Shown: in pieces, positions 34,831 through 47,294 of the stretch
Layout: every line of letters begins with the position of its first letter
Position numbering within the stretch: position 1 is the first letter of the stretch
Assembly: GCF_001649575.2 (NCBI RefSeq)
Contig: NC_051431.1
Location: 7,938,283 to 8,002,282, forward strand
DNA length: 64,000 nucleotides
Source of the DNA: Kryptolebias marmoratus
Taxonomy: Eukaryota; Chordata; Actinopteri; Cyprinodontiformes; Rivulidae
Direction of reading: 5' to 3'
Notes under the pieces: generated by a model
Database searches by the model: none
The model's input: only the letters and a program-made list of their open reading frames with translations
What the model was told of the DNA's origin: nothing
Translations under genes and position numbers: made by a program

Positions 34831-35859
34831 CATATTCCAGTAGATTCAGACAAGAACCATTGATGCCACTGGATGATGTTAAATTATCATTACACTGATA
34901 TTTGTGTTGATTAACTGAATATACATCAATTCAATGCTAGTATTCTCGCAGTGTTCCGTTTGAGCTAACCGAGCAAATGTAGGACTTCTGTGGGCTTTTA
35001 AAAGCAGGTAAATATGAATTTGTATTTTGACATGGCTTTTATGGAAGGGTTGCACAGCAAAAAGCTAAATCTGAGCATGGCACATATAGGAGGAGATCAT
35101 GCTTGGGGAAAGGACAGATGAAAGGTTTTGGTACCCAGCTATCAGTCACAGATCTCCACTTTGATGATTGCACACTATTTGTGCACTTGCTCCTTCCTGC
35201 TAACCTTCTGGCATTTCTTCAGAGGAAATAATCACCATCTCTGTGTGTCCCTGGAACATCACCAGGACCTCTGTTATTTACCATGGCTTCACCTTTGTAT
35301 TAAATACATTGCACTCGATACCTTGACCCTTCTGATCTCAAGCATCACTGTTCATTACCATCAGCAATTACATATTTTTGAAATTATTCCACAGGTCTGT
35401 AGCAAACATTCACAGCATTGATTACAAGGACGGGAACAATGAAAAATCCCTGACCCCTGGTTTTCATGGCTCATTCATTAAAACCAGCTCACATGTCTGC
35501 ACATCAACATCACAAACTGTGGATAATTTTAAATAATTTCAATAAAAGTCACTTTTCAGTAGTGTTTTCTACGAAATCAGTATATCTCCCCCAACTAGAA
35601 AACACCTACTGTGGCTTGTTGTTCAAAGTAAAAACTGCATTGTAACTCCTTTTTGTTAGGTCTTGCCTGCTCTAAATAAACCTTGGGTCTTTATATGTAA
35701 GCAGAGACTCTCACTGAGTCCATTTCCAGACTGAATTTAGTACATCTCCATACATCCAGAGATGTCGATTTGATGCAGGATCCTGTGGACAAATGGTTCG
35801 GCATTCAATGGCAAATGGTAACTTGTATGAGAGGATAAACTGCAGGTCACTTAGGCCAA
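34831..35859. other. Unassigned unique sequence
   Basis: The 97-codon frame at 35128-35421 is rich in L, H, S and C and has no domain. Nothing else recognised. Confidence 0.45.
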
Positions 35860-36110
35860 AGGAATAAAAGCAGCTCTGTGGTTTGCATCCCTCTCTTCTT
35901 TTGACCTCGGAGCAGAGACACGGAAATCACTACAGATGGCCTGCATGTGCCTCACTGCTCATTGGTAACCCAGGTACCATCGCTGTCACCTTGTTAGCTC
36001 CACTCACACACACCAGTCACAGGGCCAGCTGACAAGCCGAGGAGCTGGCGTGTGCCCAAAAGCCCTGGACACATCTCAGTGCAGATGGGAGGGCTCTTAC
36101 ACAACGGTAA
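35860..36110. promoter_or_regulatory. Candidate GC-richer regulatory block
   Basis: Unique sequence with CAGGGCCAGCTGACAAGCCG (CAGCTG E-box) near 36019, TTTTGACCTCGGAG and AACCCAGGTACCATCG. Slightly open frames lie on both strands. Composition-based proposal. Confidence 0.2.
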
Positions 36111-36830
36111 ATACTCTCTTGATACAAATGCAGGTTTTAACTCTGCACAAAAAATAATGCATGATATTTCAGTTTCAATAAAGAACTTGACTATTAAATT
36201 GGGCACTGATATGAAATCTGGATGTATATATTATATTTTTGTCAACATCTGATATGTTTTGTATTCTTAAGACTGCAATTAATTTCTCTCTCACTCACTT
36301 CTCGCTGCTCAAAGCAGCACATCTCCCTCTGTCTGTCAAAAACACTTGTTCAAAAAAACAAAAACTCAGAGTTTAACATATGGCCATGTAAATACAAATC
36401 AGCCCTGTGCCCTGCAGTGTTTTTATCAAGAGATTCAATGTGGTGTACACAGAGACAGAAACAGGGAGAGATACATAACCAAAAGATGTTTGGCTCACAA
36501 AACAAGCCTCTAACTGCACAGAGCCTTGAGTGTAGATAAAATAAAATAAAGACAAGAAAGAGGTCTGCAAACAGTTCTACGCAAACATTCCAAAATGCAT
36601 TTATTATTTAGTGTAAAGCAGAAACTGACTAAATAGATGTAGCTGTGCTTATTTTGATTTGCAACATGCATACCAAATGATGTTATGGATTTCTTTGTTT
36701 TTTTCTTTTCTGGACTTTTAACTGATTTATTTACACCAGTGCAGTCTTAAAGAGCTTGATGTGAGTTTTGTTATTTTTCTTGTTGAGTATGTGACAATAA
36801 AATGTAAACTTTGGTTGGTTTTCTCATTAT
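36111..36830. other. AT-rich unassigned sequence
   Basis: The 105-codon frame at 36222-36539 lacks domains. Nothing recognised. Confidence 0.5.
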
Positions 36831-36877
36831 AAAAAAAATCTAAAAAAAAAAATCTAAAAAAAGATCTAAAAAAAAAT
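36831..36877. repeat. Short A-rich tandem array with ATCTAAA units
   Basis: Three ATCTA words, 12-13 bp apart, separated by A runs of variable length. A degenerate minisatellite-like array. Confidence 0.7.
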
Positions 36878-39780
36878 ACTAGAAAGTATACAGACCTCTG
36901 ACTTTCTCTAAATACATATAATGCACACTTTAACATCATTACCTTTTATAATGCTCACCACCTTAATAAATTCACAAGGTTCCCACTATTTTTGCAGTTT
37001 CCCTGAACTGTCTAAAGAAATCAGTCATTTAATGTGTGTTTACCTTCCCCTTTGACTCTATGTTTCTCTATAATTAAAACTTTAAAACATTTCTCTTCTT
37101 TATGCGCTCTCATATCAGTGAAGCTGGCAGCAGAGTGAACGACACAGAAAGTCAGCCTCTGACATGTGCGTTAATAATCTGCAGCTTGTACAATCAGCTG
37201 CTCAAGTGTTGGTCATACACTTGAAGCATGCAGAAGTGGTGTGAATACAGTTCACGTTAATTAGGGAGTCCTCCCTGACATTCATGCACACAGAGGACAT
37301 GTAGTTTGTGCATGAGGTGAGATCCACGTGCACTGTGTGTGTGTGTGTGCTGTCAGCTGTTTGGCTCGGTGTGTACTTGCCAAGTGCATTTGTTAATGTC
37401 AACACAGCACAGTGGGTGAGGCTCATTGTCTTTGAAGGCGTCAGAGAGAGATGAAAGGCCTTTCTCTCATGGATGCTCCCTCTCCTTGTTATCCCGCTTT
37501 TCCTTTCTCTCCCTCCACAATCCAGTGGCTGCCAGGCTGGCTCCCCTTTCCCTCCTTTATCCACACACATTATTGTATTGACATCCACAGTCCACAACAT
37601 TATCTTCCTTAGAGGAAAATGGATTTTGCGTAAAGGAGTCCTTAAGCACTTTTGTCATGTTCAGTGTCCCGCAAGGGCTGAGAATGGATAGATATGATCA
37701 CCCATTAGAAAGATGGAAAGTCATGCACAGGACAAAAAGTTATTTAGTTTTTGGCTTTCATTTAGATCAATTTTCACATCAAACTTTAATAACTGCCTTT
37801 GAAAGCGATACTTACTACATTTCTTCTTTACATGTAAAACTAGATAAAATACTAAAAATAAAATGACTATAGCTGTGTTATGAGGAGTGGCTTTGGTACC
37901 TTCACTGTTATTGTGTGCCTACCCCTTTAACTCCTTGATCTAAGCAAATCTTGTTTTGGTGAAACATAATATCAGGGTGCAGAGCTGAATGAGTGCAGAA
38001 TGCTGCAGCATGATGAACAACATTTATGCTAAAGATTTCAGCAGGAAAACGTCATGAATTCTAGCAAAATAGTGCCTACTGGTCTTTTAGATTTAGCCAA
38101 GATGGGAGAGGATTTACTGAAGTGCCACAACTGTGTTTAAAGTCAATAAGACTAATAACACAGGCTATTCCTAAAAGACAAGACCCATACAAACGTAATC
38201 CCTTTAAGTCCTCACTTGTGACCCAGGAGAAGAGCAGGTGCTCTGATTGTCTAAAAAAACACGTTAGCCTATGCGGAGATCTTTCTGGTTTCTTCTTATT
38301 TAGTTGTTTAAATGACCACTTAAATCTGGGCCAGAAAACCCAGTCAGTTCCTGCCACTGTAGACAGAACATGCATGATGCAAAAGCAATAATTACTGACC
38401 TATAACACATTTATTTTTTAATATAGATTATTTTGGGCATATGAAACTCTCTTGTTTTAACTACATTAATGACTGTGGACTGGGCTTGCTTTGAGAAACA
38501 GTTTTATCCATTAAACACGTCTTCTAGTTTTTGGTCACTTCTGCATGCCTAAACCCCACATGGCAGTGGCTAAATGCTGAACTTGGTGCTTTAAAACAGC
38601 AGGTTTCCAATCAATATGTCTCATTACAGGCTCAAAACCCATCTTATGTATGCTGCAACCTTTAGATTCAAACACAGACAGGGAAAATTGTGTAATGATG
38701 CATAAATCACTATTTCTTCTGTTCTACCCTGTATACATGTGTGTCTCTGTCAGGCTTGGGCAGACCTACATCCAAATGGAGACCCACTTAGTAGAGTGAT
38801 GATTTTTGCATTAAAATTGGCAATGCTTCTCCCTCTCACAATTGCGAGCAGAGTTGTGTTTTAAGAAGTAATTCAAATGAAACAATCTGCTGCAGCCTTA
38901 TAACTTATTCTAACTTTGTAACTTACTTTCCATTTTTCAGCTCACATTAATTTAATAGCTTTTCCGCCTCTCTCCTGCTCATTTATCTGGGAAGAAGAGG
39001 CCCAGTTTAAGTGCTGACATCGCAGACAGTACCAAAAAAGTATTGTTTGTTATGCCTTTAAGACGAACATGTGTGCTTGTAAGTTCTGAGGTGTTACGTT
39101 TCCTATAGATGGATATATATAAAAAAAACAACAACACACACACACAAATGCTTGAGAACTTGTTTAGTGAAAAGCCTTAAAATACTTGAGTTTAGCACAG
39201 ATGTGTGATGCTAATTAAATTTAGCAATGTCTGCACATTACAATAAATTAGCAGTCTGATGTGAATACAGATGGTGCAGCTTCTAAGTGTATAGGAAGAA
39301 GATGAGATGTAGTTTGGCTTTGCTCACTGTCTGAACAAAGCTTTAGACGGACATAGATCACAGACGCTGAGCGGCTTAATTTTCTGCTACCTTGCATTCA
39401 GGTCATTGCACCTCTGTTTACTAACAACTAGAGCAAAGAACCAGAGAAGAACCTGTTCAATAACAGTCAGTTAAGAAGCAGTTCCATAAAGAATTGAAGG
39501 AGCTGCAGAATGAGATGGTCACTTCATTTCAATCTTTTGCCAAACTTGCTGGCTACTATTCATATGGGTTATTGTCAGAAGAGAGCTGGGCCAAAACCAT
39601 TTGTATCTTAGAATAAATGTATTAAAGTTTAGTTGCTGCAGTGATGTGAGTAGAGATGGTTTTATTTATTTTCCTGTTTTTTATGTGTTTGTTTGTTTCA
39701 AAAATTCTAATCTAGCCTCATTAGAGATTATCTCTTCCTTGTTCCATTTTTAGAACTTATTCCTCCCTCCTTAAACTTTT
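36878..39780. other. Unassigned stretch with two small microsatellites
   Basis: (TG)n at 37334-37349 and an A run passing into (AC)n at 39121-39146. The 37440-37570 part is pyrimidine-rich on +. The 132-codon minus frame at 37202-37600 includes a peptide encoded by the TG run and is not a gene. Confidence 0.5.
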
Positions 39781-40063
39781 TAAGAAACTTGCAGCAAGTA
39801 ATCACTGGATGTACCTCTACAGCTGAATACTTTTTTGGAGCCAACCCAAATCTAGATGGTTGCTACAGACAGCTGATGTTAGAAAACAACACAAACAAAC
39901 AAAAATATGGGTATAATTCAGTCAGTTTTACAAATATTGAGCTAAAACTTTGATGGGTAGTAGCTGAGAGTCACTCTCACACCAACTCTGACCATGATAA
40001 CTTGCAGTATAAACTCATGGCATTGAAAGGTGGTGGGTGATATTCATGCCTTCAAGTAATGCA
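39781..40063 (-). repeat. PMR copy 9 (one module, shortened linker, A end)
   Basis: On + it starts inside the module (AACTTGCAGCAAGTAATCACTGG) and keeps the GTAGTAGCTGAGAGTCACTC junction. Most of the linker is lost, and it ends at GGTGGTGGGTGATATTCATG with a mutated A palindrome. Confidence 0.85.
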
Positions 40064-40599
40064 ATTTATATTAAGAATGCGCCTCCTGGTTGATGCTCAG
40101 AATAGAATAAGACCACAGTAAAACAATCGGATATTAATTAAATAGTCAGTAAATATAAAATGTATGTAGGCAGATGCATCAAGTCACTGCTTTATAAAAG
40201 TGTCACATTTAAAGGTCCTGATATTGTACATAAAACTTAACACACTCACACAGATTTTCACACCCCACCCAATTTTTAAACTTTAGAAGATTCTTAATTT
40301 TGCTTAAACACAAAAAATAAAACACATTGAGATCTCAATCTAAAACAATGCATCAACACCCCCACATACACATACTGCAAGATAAACCAATTCTTTAATC
40401 TGTCCTGTGCAGTAGTGGTGAACATTTCCTGTTACAATCTGTTTTGCTGCTGTAGACCAAATCAGAAGCACAAAATAACCATAATATATCTAAAGGTGAG
40501 GCCCTTAATAAATTTTACTGACACAAAAATTAATTTGCCACGTTACAGAAAAACAATTTAGCCTCTGAAAACCCACAGTTCAGCGTATATTCTCAGTTT
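40064..40599. other. AT-rich unassigned sequence
   Basis: A/C-rich; nothing recognised. Confidence 0.5.
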
Positions 40600-40830
40600 G
40601 GGGAACTTGAGAGGTTTCATTCTTCTCCCTGACTTACTTTCCACATTTCATCGGTGAACAGCGAAGCTGCAACCGCACTACCAGCAATCAGACATGTTTT
40701 AGCATGAAAGGCTAAAATTATTCAGCAATTTGCATATTAATATCTTGCATCTCTCCAGCTAGCTACTCCATTTCTCACAGGCCTTTTACCAATTTAGCTA
40801 ATAAGTGCTGGTCACTAATACAGGGGACTT
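40600..40830. promoter_or_regulatory. Candidate enhancer-like block with POU octamer
   Basis: A perfect octamer ATTTGCAT at 40728-40735 sits in CAATTTGCATATTAATATC, next to GGCTAAAATTATTCAG and downstream of a balanced-composition stretch (ACAGCGAAGCTGCAACCGC). Octamers next to TAAT-type cores are usual in developmental enhancers; here this is inference from motifs alone. Confidence 0.28.
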
Positions 40831-41779
40831 AAGATTTTTTAATACTGCTTGAAATGTCAAGGGTTTAGGAGAACTCTGAAACCACCCCCTTGCATGGATA
40901 AAATTTAGAACTCTGAATTTTTCATGTGGAATAGGATTCAGATATGTAAGCTGTAGTTAAAACTCTTTTGACTAAAACTGATGAAATTAGTTTTATGAAG
41001 TTAGATGTCCAGATGAGACTGATTAAACTTTGAGGCTCCAATGTTTGCTTTGATTCTTAATGTAGACTGTTTTACCAGGAAAGCATTATCAGGTTTCTTC
41101 ACATGAAGCTGAATTACGTCAAGTGTTTTATATTCAGAGGGGAAAAGGTTTTACTTTTATTTAGACAGTGTGTTTTGAGGCATATGTAAAATAATCTTAC
41201 TAGAGAAGAACTTTAGCATAGATTGAAGTGTCCAAAGCCCTTTAAAGTTACTTAAAATAAAAGGTTCAATATCATGACCAAAGAGATCATTGCTAACAAA
41301 ATAACAGATGCACACACACAGCTGGTAATATCAAGAGAAATTGAGCGCATCCATGCATTGCAGCTCCCAAAATCTTAAAGGTGCAGCACATGTTTGAGAC
41401 ATGGCACCTTTAGCAGAACAAATACCACAGTAGTAAAGCAATTTGTAGCCTGATGCATGCTGGCACTCTCTGTCTTGTTTTATTCAGCACAGGATCTCTT
41501 CAACTGATCCAACTGCAACACATCTCAGTCACGTCTCACTGCTGTGGAATAAAAAGGTTGGAGTTGGAGAAAGCCATCCATCGAAAGGTTTGTGTGGGGG
41601 ACAAATTAGGGAGAAAAGGCTCTGCAAAGGAAAATAGACTAGATAGAGTGGTGCAATAACTCCCTGCTAACTCATGCTGTCCCTGTTGTGACCTGCTCTT
41701 ATGACAACAACTAGCCACAGATGTGCCCACACACATTCAGTGTGTTGTAACAGAGTAAATGGGACAATAACCTTTTCCT
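40831..41779. other. Unassigned unique sequence
   Basis: No recognised repeat. The frames on both strands at 41453-41736 are short and without domains. Confidence 0.45.
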
Positions 41780-42300
41780 CCTCTCTTCCTTGCTTGTTTA
41801 TACCCACAAGCTCTATCTGTGACTCTCCAGGTTATCCTGCTGTGATCCATCCTGCATTTAGCAGGTAATTGGTTAAGCTGCCATGGCAGCTAGAGTAAGC
41901 ATCCTATCAGCTCTGTAATCATCACTTGGGCACAGATACCCATTGTTACTTTCTGGTGTTGCCGTTTCATCGAAGGCAGTAAAATACAGGTTCATTTTTA
42001 AAGAGAATTCCTATTTCAATTAAATGTGTCTGTGTTTTCTCTGGAATCAGATATGAGTGTGTTTGAGGGCTGTGTATGGTTGTAATTATGTCTCAGTGGA
42101 AGCTGTGGCCCTGAAGGGAACCAAGGTCCCCAAGGTCAGATCACAATAACTGCCTTGGCGTGCATTCTACCTGCCTTCTTCTGCACCACAGAGAAATTGT
42201 AGTTTCCAGCAGATGATTTTATTATCAGCAACCTAATTGGGAAAATATTATTTTCATTAGCCATGTAATGACTCTAAATAGTCTTCTAACTTTCAAAACA
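41780..42300. promoter_or_regulatory. Candidate regulatory block with a 16-bp palindrome and a nuclear-receptor-type repeat
   Basis: AGCTGCCATGGCAGCT at 41876-41891 is a perfect palindrome. AGGTCC-CCA-AGGTCA at 42124-42138 is a direct repeat of nuclear-receptor half-sites with a 3-bp spacer and one mismatch. TTTTATTATCAGCAACC and ATTAGCCATGTAATGAC follow at about 42218-42272. The stretch is unique and balanced in composition. Confidence 0.3.
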
Positions 42301-42729
42301 AAAGGGTAACTTCTATTATCTGCAAACCCAAGTACATGAACACAATAAAATAAAACCAGAGAACTGGTGCAACCACCTGCACTGATCATCAGCTGTCAGC
42401 TCCCAGATAGGTAACGACAGGGACAGATTTGTTTGTCTGGCTTTTTTTTTCAGTATTCAAAACTTGAGTAAAATTATTAGCTTTATTATAAAATCGAACA
42501 AAAAATATTGGAAAATATACTTCTTCTCAAAAACTAAGCAGTGTCAAATGAGCAAAACACAATGAAAGCAAAGGAGAGTTAAAAAAGAAGAAGAACAGCT
42601 TTCACCAAATAATTTTGAGTCTGTTCAACATTTTTAAACCATTTGTGTCATGCCTACATTTTATGAGCTCCCACTCCACCAAAATCTATTAAATAATTGT
42701 GCAATTGTGCCACAATATTTTTTATTTTT
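42301..42729. other. AT-rich unassigned sequence
   Basis: Includes a T run near 42442-42450. Nothing recognised. Confidence 0.5.
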
Positions 42730-43180
42730 GTTGTGTGGGGGAGGGTGAGGACCCAAATGCAGGCACAAGGGAGGTGTCAGGCAAGCTGTGAAGTCCAAAA
42801 CCAATTGAAAAGAAAGGACTGAACAAGCACCAGCTGAAACTAGACAAGATCAAACAAGGGAACAAGGGGGTCCTGACAAAACTGGTATATAAAGACCCTG
42901 GAAAACCAGGGTCTATTTATGCCAGGAAAGACAATAACAAATGAGAAACAGCTGTTGGGAAAATCAACAACTCAACAAAAGCAGGATGTCAAATTGCAAA
43001 ACCAAACACAGAGGAACTGGATTTTCAAAATAAAGCAAGAAATGACCTGACAAAGCAAGCAAAATATCAGGATAACAAAATAAGGCTTTACAAAACTCAG
43101 CCAAAACAAGAACTCACAAACCAAGAACCTAAAAACCAGAGAAACTCAAAATGAAACTCAGAGGCCTTAACTTTATTTAA
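42730..43180 (-). repeat. Dispersed repeat, A/C-rich on +, with internal hairpin
   Basis: From GTGTGGGGGAGGGTGAGGAC (42733) the sequence shows the A/C-rich, low-G wording (CAAAACCAAACACAGAGGAA; AAAACAAGAACTCACAAACC) of a common fish dispersed repeat. At 42882-42925 it folds into a hairpin with a perfect 9-bp stem (AGACCCTGG / CCAGGGTCT, loop AAAA). TATATAAAGACCCTGG reappears on + at about 51390 as TATATAAAGCCCTGGG, suggesting a second member. Class not assigned. Confidence 0.5.
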
Positions 43181-45964
43181 ACCATAGCAACTATTTTACA
43201 AATAAGCAACATTTTAATAAAATTGCTTTTGCAACATTTTCAGCTAGTTGTGGACACTATGGAGACTAAGCAATATAGCCAGAGTAACAGAATGATCCTG
43301 GAGACTCAGGTCCCACCTGAATTCATTGTCTTTGTTTTCCTGCCTGCTGGGACACACCTGAAAAAAGGTATAAATCTGAGGTTCTATGTGCCTCCTTTCT
43401 TTTTCTTGTCTCTTGCTCCCTTTGTCATTTGTCCATATGACAGTGTTTAACTTCAATTTATAATAATCACTTTTATTTCTGATGAGCAGCATGCTTTTAC
43501 AGGCATCTACAACCCATTTCAAACCCACCTGAGTTGTGTCGTGGGCGTCTCCAATCTGTCTCTAGGGCACTAAAGCTGTATTTTGACAAATGCACTGGAG
43601 ATCTGTTTTGGCAGAAAACATCCAAAGCAAATGTTCAGATATAAAAACCACGCTAAAAATAAGTAATAATTATCAAAAACCTAGTCCAAATCTGGCCAAA
43701 TCAAGCAGATTAAATCATAAATGTGGGGGCGGCTGCCAAAGTGGCTACAAAACAAGCCTATCTGGTAATGGTGTGGGCAGAGGTGGACAACAAAATAATG
43801 TGCAGGGCCAAGAATACAGTTTTACAAGCCATGCGCACCAAAATGGGCTGTGATTTTCAAAAACTGGTCGTTCAAAAATATGGCCTAGTTGACAACTCAA
43901 ATAGAAAAGTTGCAAGAATTTATCTTGCAATTTTTCTGCATTTTTGAGTTGCCAATTAGTCTCCAACAGTCACAATCCAGTGAGATATCACCTTAAGTGC
44001 CCCTCTTTCTCATACCCACTCCCCAGTTTACATCCTCTGGAGGCCAGCTTTGCTATTATTATCTAGCACTGAAAGAAGAGAAATAAGACAGAAAGAAAGA
44101 GAAACAAAGCTGGCGTTACAGAAAGACAAAAAGAAAATAACTGGTTGCAACAAATGGTTCTATTTCTGAGGCACAGACACACAGATGCCTGTTGCAGAGC
44201 AGGCAGCCATCAACAGTCTACATGCCCCAGATCCTACTATTACAAAGAGCTGAGCTGCATCCCACACTCCCAACCCCTAAAGGTAGTCTGCACCATGGCA
44301 CTCTTATTTTAATGAACCTGTGTGGGTTTAACAATGTGCACAAAGGGGTTTAATATCCCGGCATTCCCTCTGGACATTGTGATTCACTAACAGCAACAGC
44401 TCACATTGTGCTTGCTTAAAATTCAAGCTACAAGCTGAGATTTGTCTGTTTCTTAGTTATATAATGCTCATGGAGAGCATTAAGACAGCATAAATGTGAA
44501 CCATTTCAACATTGCCACCCTTCAAGACGAAAACAGGCCTAAAATCTCAAGTTGCGAGCTAACTGGAACCAACACTCACATTTTTTACACTTTTGTATGT
44601 TTTCGTCTTTTTTTAAGAAATCAAGTTGCTTGGCTTTTATTCCATGATGACAAATGCAGCATTTTTTTCCCCTCTCTATGGCTGCTGTAATGTTTGTTTA
44701 CAATGTAGAAACCATTTGGAGAGCAAAGAGCATCTGTGGTTATAAAGAGCATTTTTTAGAGGGGAGGACACAGCAAACACTGCATCTCGTGGTCAGCTTG
44801 GAACACGCTCATTTCATCACTTGGACACAGATCAAGAATGTGAGAGTCTGTTATGTGACTCAAAATTAATTGGTTTCCTTTTCCATTTCTTGAAGAAAAA
44901 AGCAAATAAGTGGCTGCTGAGGAACGCGTGTGTGTGTGTGTGTGTGTGTATGGGTCCAAGAAAGTATCCAGGGGGTTCGTTATTTTCCACTTAGAGTCAT
45001 GAGGGACATATGGCTTAAAGAGAATGATGATGTAGCTGGTAAAAAAAAGGTGTGCTAAGAAAAGATAGGAACAATAAGGTAATAAAAGGCCCGTTATTTG
45101 ACACAGAATTCACAAAACTGCAAAGCTTGAGGCACAACCAAAGAGATAACTATCATGATTAGATAGTGACAAAAAAGGTCTCATAAATTGAGTCACGCAT
45201 TCAGAATGAGTTCAGTAGTTTTGTTGTACGTGCACATACATATGATATATATGCCATGAATCAGTTGTAGCAAATATATCTTTGCCAGACTTCTGGATAC
45301 AAGAGTATTATAACTTTACTTTCATTATTCAGAGAGGCAGCTAAATGTTTGTTCAAGTCGTAATATTGACCTGCATGTAGTTTTGTTTATCTGAACCACT
45401 GTAGGCATATTTAACATGTCCCTGATGATAAGCATACAAAACACATTTTCCTTGAATAAATGAAACAACTGCATTTCACAAATATCAATAAAACAGTGTG
45501 CGCTGGCCCAAAAAGGAGCCAGAGAAGTATGTTTCTTGACAATTCAATATTCAATGTCATCAAGAAACAAAATTCTGTGTTTACTGCCATTATACAAGAA
45601 TTACCATTCCAGTTTGTACGTATAAGAAAACAGATTATTATACATGTATTTTACCATTTCAATTTGGATTTTTTTCCATTTAGACCAATGTTACTCTAAG
45701 TGTAATATGAAGAAATGAGAAAAGGGAAATATTGATGTAAAAACAACCTGAGAGAAAAAAATAACAAAGAAAGTTTGTTTATTTTACTGCATTGCAGAGC
45801 TGCTGAAGTGTCAAATCCTACATAAAAATGATTTTAATAACAATATTGTCGTCAAGGTGTGTAGTTTGCAAATGATTCCTGTAGGAAAATGATATGATAA
45901 TGTTGAGACCTTACAAACTCACGAATAAATAGTTTTGATCAGATCAAACATATAACAAACCATA
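43181..45964. other. Unassigned stretch with purine-rich and TG tracts
   Basis: Purine-rich tract at about 44066-44140 and (TG)n at 44927-44949. Frames of 74-94 codons near 43223-43966 exist on both strands and have no domains. No repeat family recognised. Confidence 0.5.
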
Positions 45965-46080
45965 TTTATTAAAAGTAATCATTGCAGGTACATTTACAAC
46001 TCATTAGCTTTTGGTGTCAACCCAATTCAAAATGGATACCACAGCTAATTAACACTAGGAAACACAAAAATGGCTAAGTT
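45965..46080 (-). repeat. PMR copy 10 (module fragment)
   Basis: AAAGTAATCATTGCAGGTAC, then GGTGTCAACCCAATTCAAAA and CACAGCTAATTAACACTAGG. About 115 bp of module core with both ends lost. Confidence 0.85.
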
Positions 46081-47294
46081 GTCTTTTTGTGGAATGTTGT
46101 GCAAAAGTCCAAGTTTATTTTTTTAATAAGCCTCTTAAATGCAAAATCAAACTTTTGATTTTGTCAAAGATCAGAAATTTGGACTCACAAACATGTAAAT
46201 TGTACCCTATGGTCAAGCAACTTTTATGCCAATAAAATCTATGCAGAAAGATTTAGGCTTGTCCAAATTTTCACTAAAATGTGGCCCAGATTAAATGGAA
46301 AAGCAAACATGCCTTGGTTGTAAATGGAATGCTACAATATACATCTGTCAAGCTTCCAAAACCATTTCACTGAAAGCAAAGAACAAAAAGTAAACAAACT
46401 GGTTTGTACCTGAAGAAGTAAGAGAAAAATTTAAGTTGCTTCCTGGAAGAGAGAAAAACTTTTATTGCATTCCAGCTACTAGAAAAAAAACTGCAATTTA
46501 AGGTAATGACAAACATTTTTTGAGTGAGGCTTCAAAATTGAAGTATTCCTTTTGAGAGCCTATTGTTGAGGTTCTGTGTTGAAAGGAGCAAACGGAGCAA
46601 TGCTTTTTCCTCGCAGTCACATTTCACAGACTGTGTAAAATAAAAATAAAAAAAATGTTGGCATATTAAAAGATGATATGTTGAACTGTGGGTCAGGTAC
46701 AGCAGTGACAGTGAGGTTGCTGATTTCCTGAGATTGCAGGGAAATTACTACAAAAAGGCCATGCCATTACCAAACCTGTCTGAAACAAAGTGTCATATTG
46801 TTGGACTCTAAATTGGGTTGTGAATTATATGTTTGAATATGGAGTGCTTGGACCACAAGGTAGTGCTGGTGGAGCGTATGAAAAAGTAAAAAAGAAATGG
46901 TGAAATGGGCCAGGAAAAGAAAAAGTACACACACAAAATTAGAATGCTTCTAGTTGTTGATGTAAGTTACGTCCTAGAGCTTGAGTAAAGTATACTGTTT
47001 TAACTGTCAGTGCTGCAAACCCACTATGTGCTTCAGGAGTTGTGCCTTTAACTTTTTTTTCCCCCTTCTGTGGCAAAAATTGAACATTCACTTGCTTGCA
47101 GCAGTTCTGGGTTTATTTTGTTGTTGCTGTCATTTCCCATTAACGTCTGTCATGATTGCTTTTGTTTCCTCTCACCTCTCATAACAGCTTACAACCTTAC
47201 TGCGTTTATACTTCCAGTCCCATTTGTCAGCACTTAGTCACAATGGGCCACACTTTTACCACAATAGAATGAATTTACTATCACTTATATATTT
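46081..47294. other. AT-rich unassigned sequence
   Basis: No recognised feature. Confidence 0.5.

Noticed and set aside
37202..37600. 132-codon minus-strand ORF
   Set aside because: Contains an HTHT peptide from the (TG)n microsatellite and no domain.
43723..43947. 74-codon frame with transposase-like charged residues
   Set aside because: No DDE/D, HTH or zinc-finger pattern and no inverted repeats around it.
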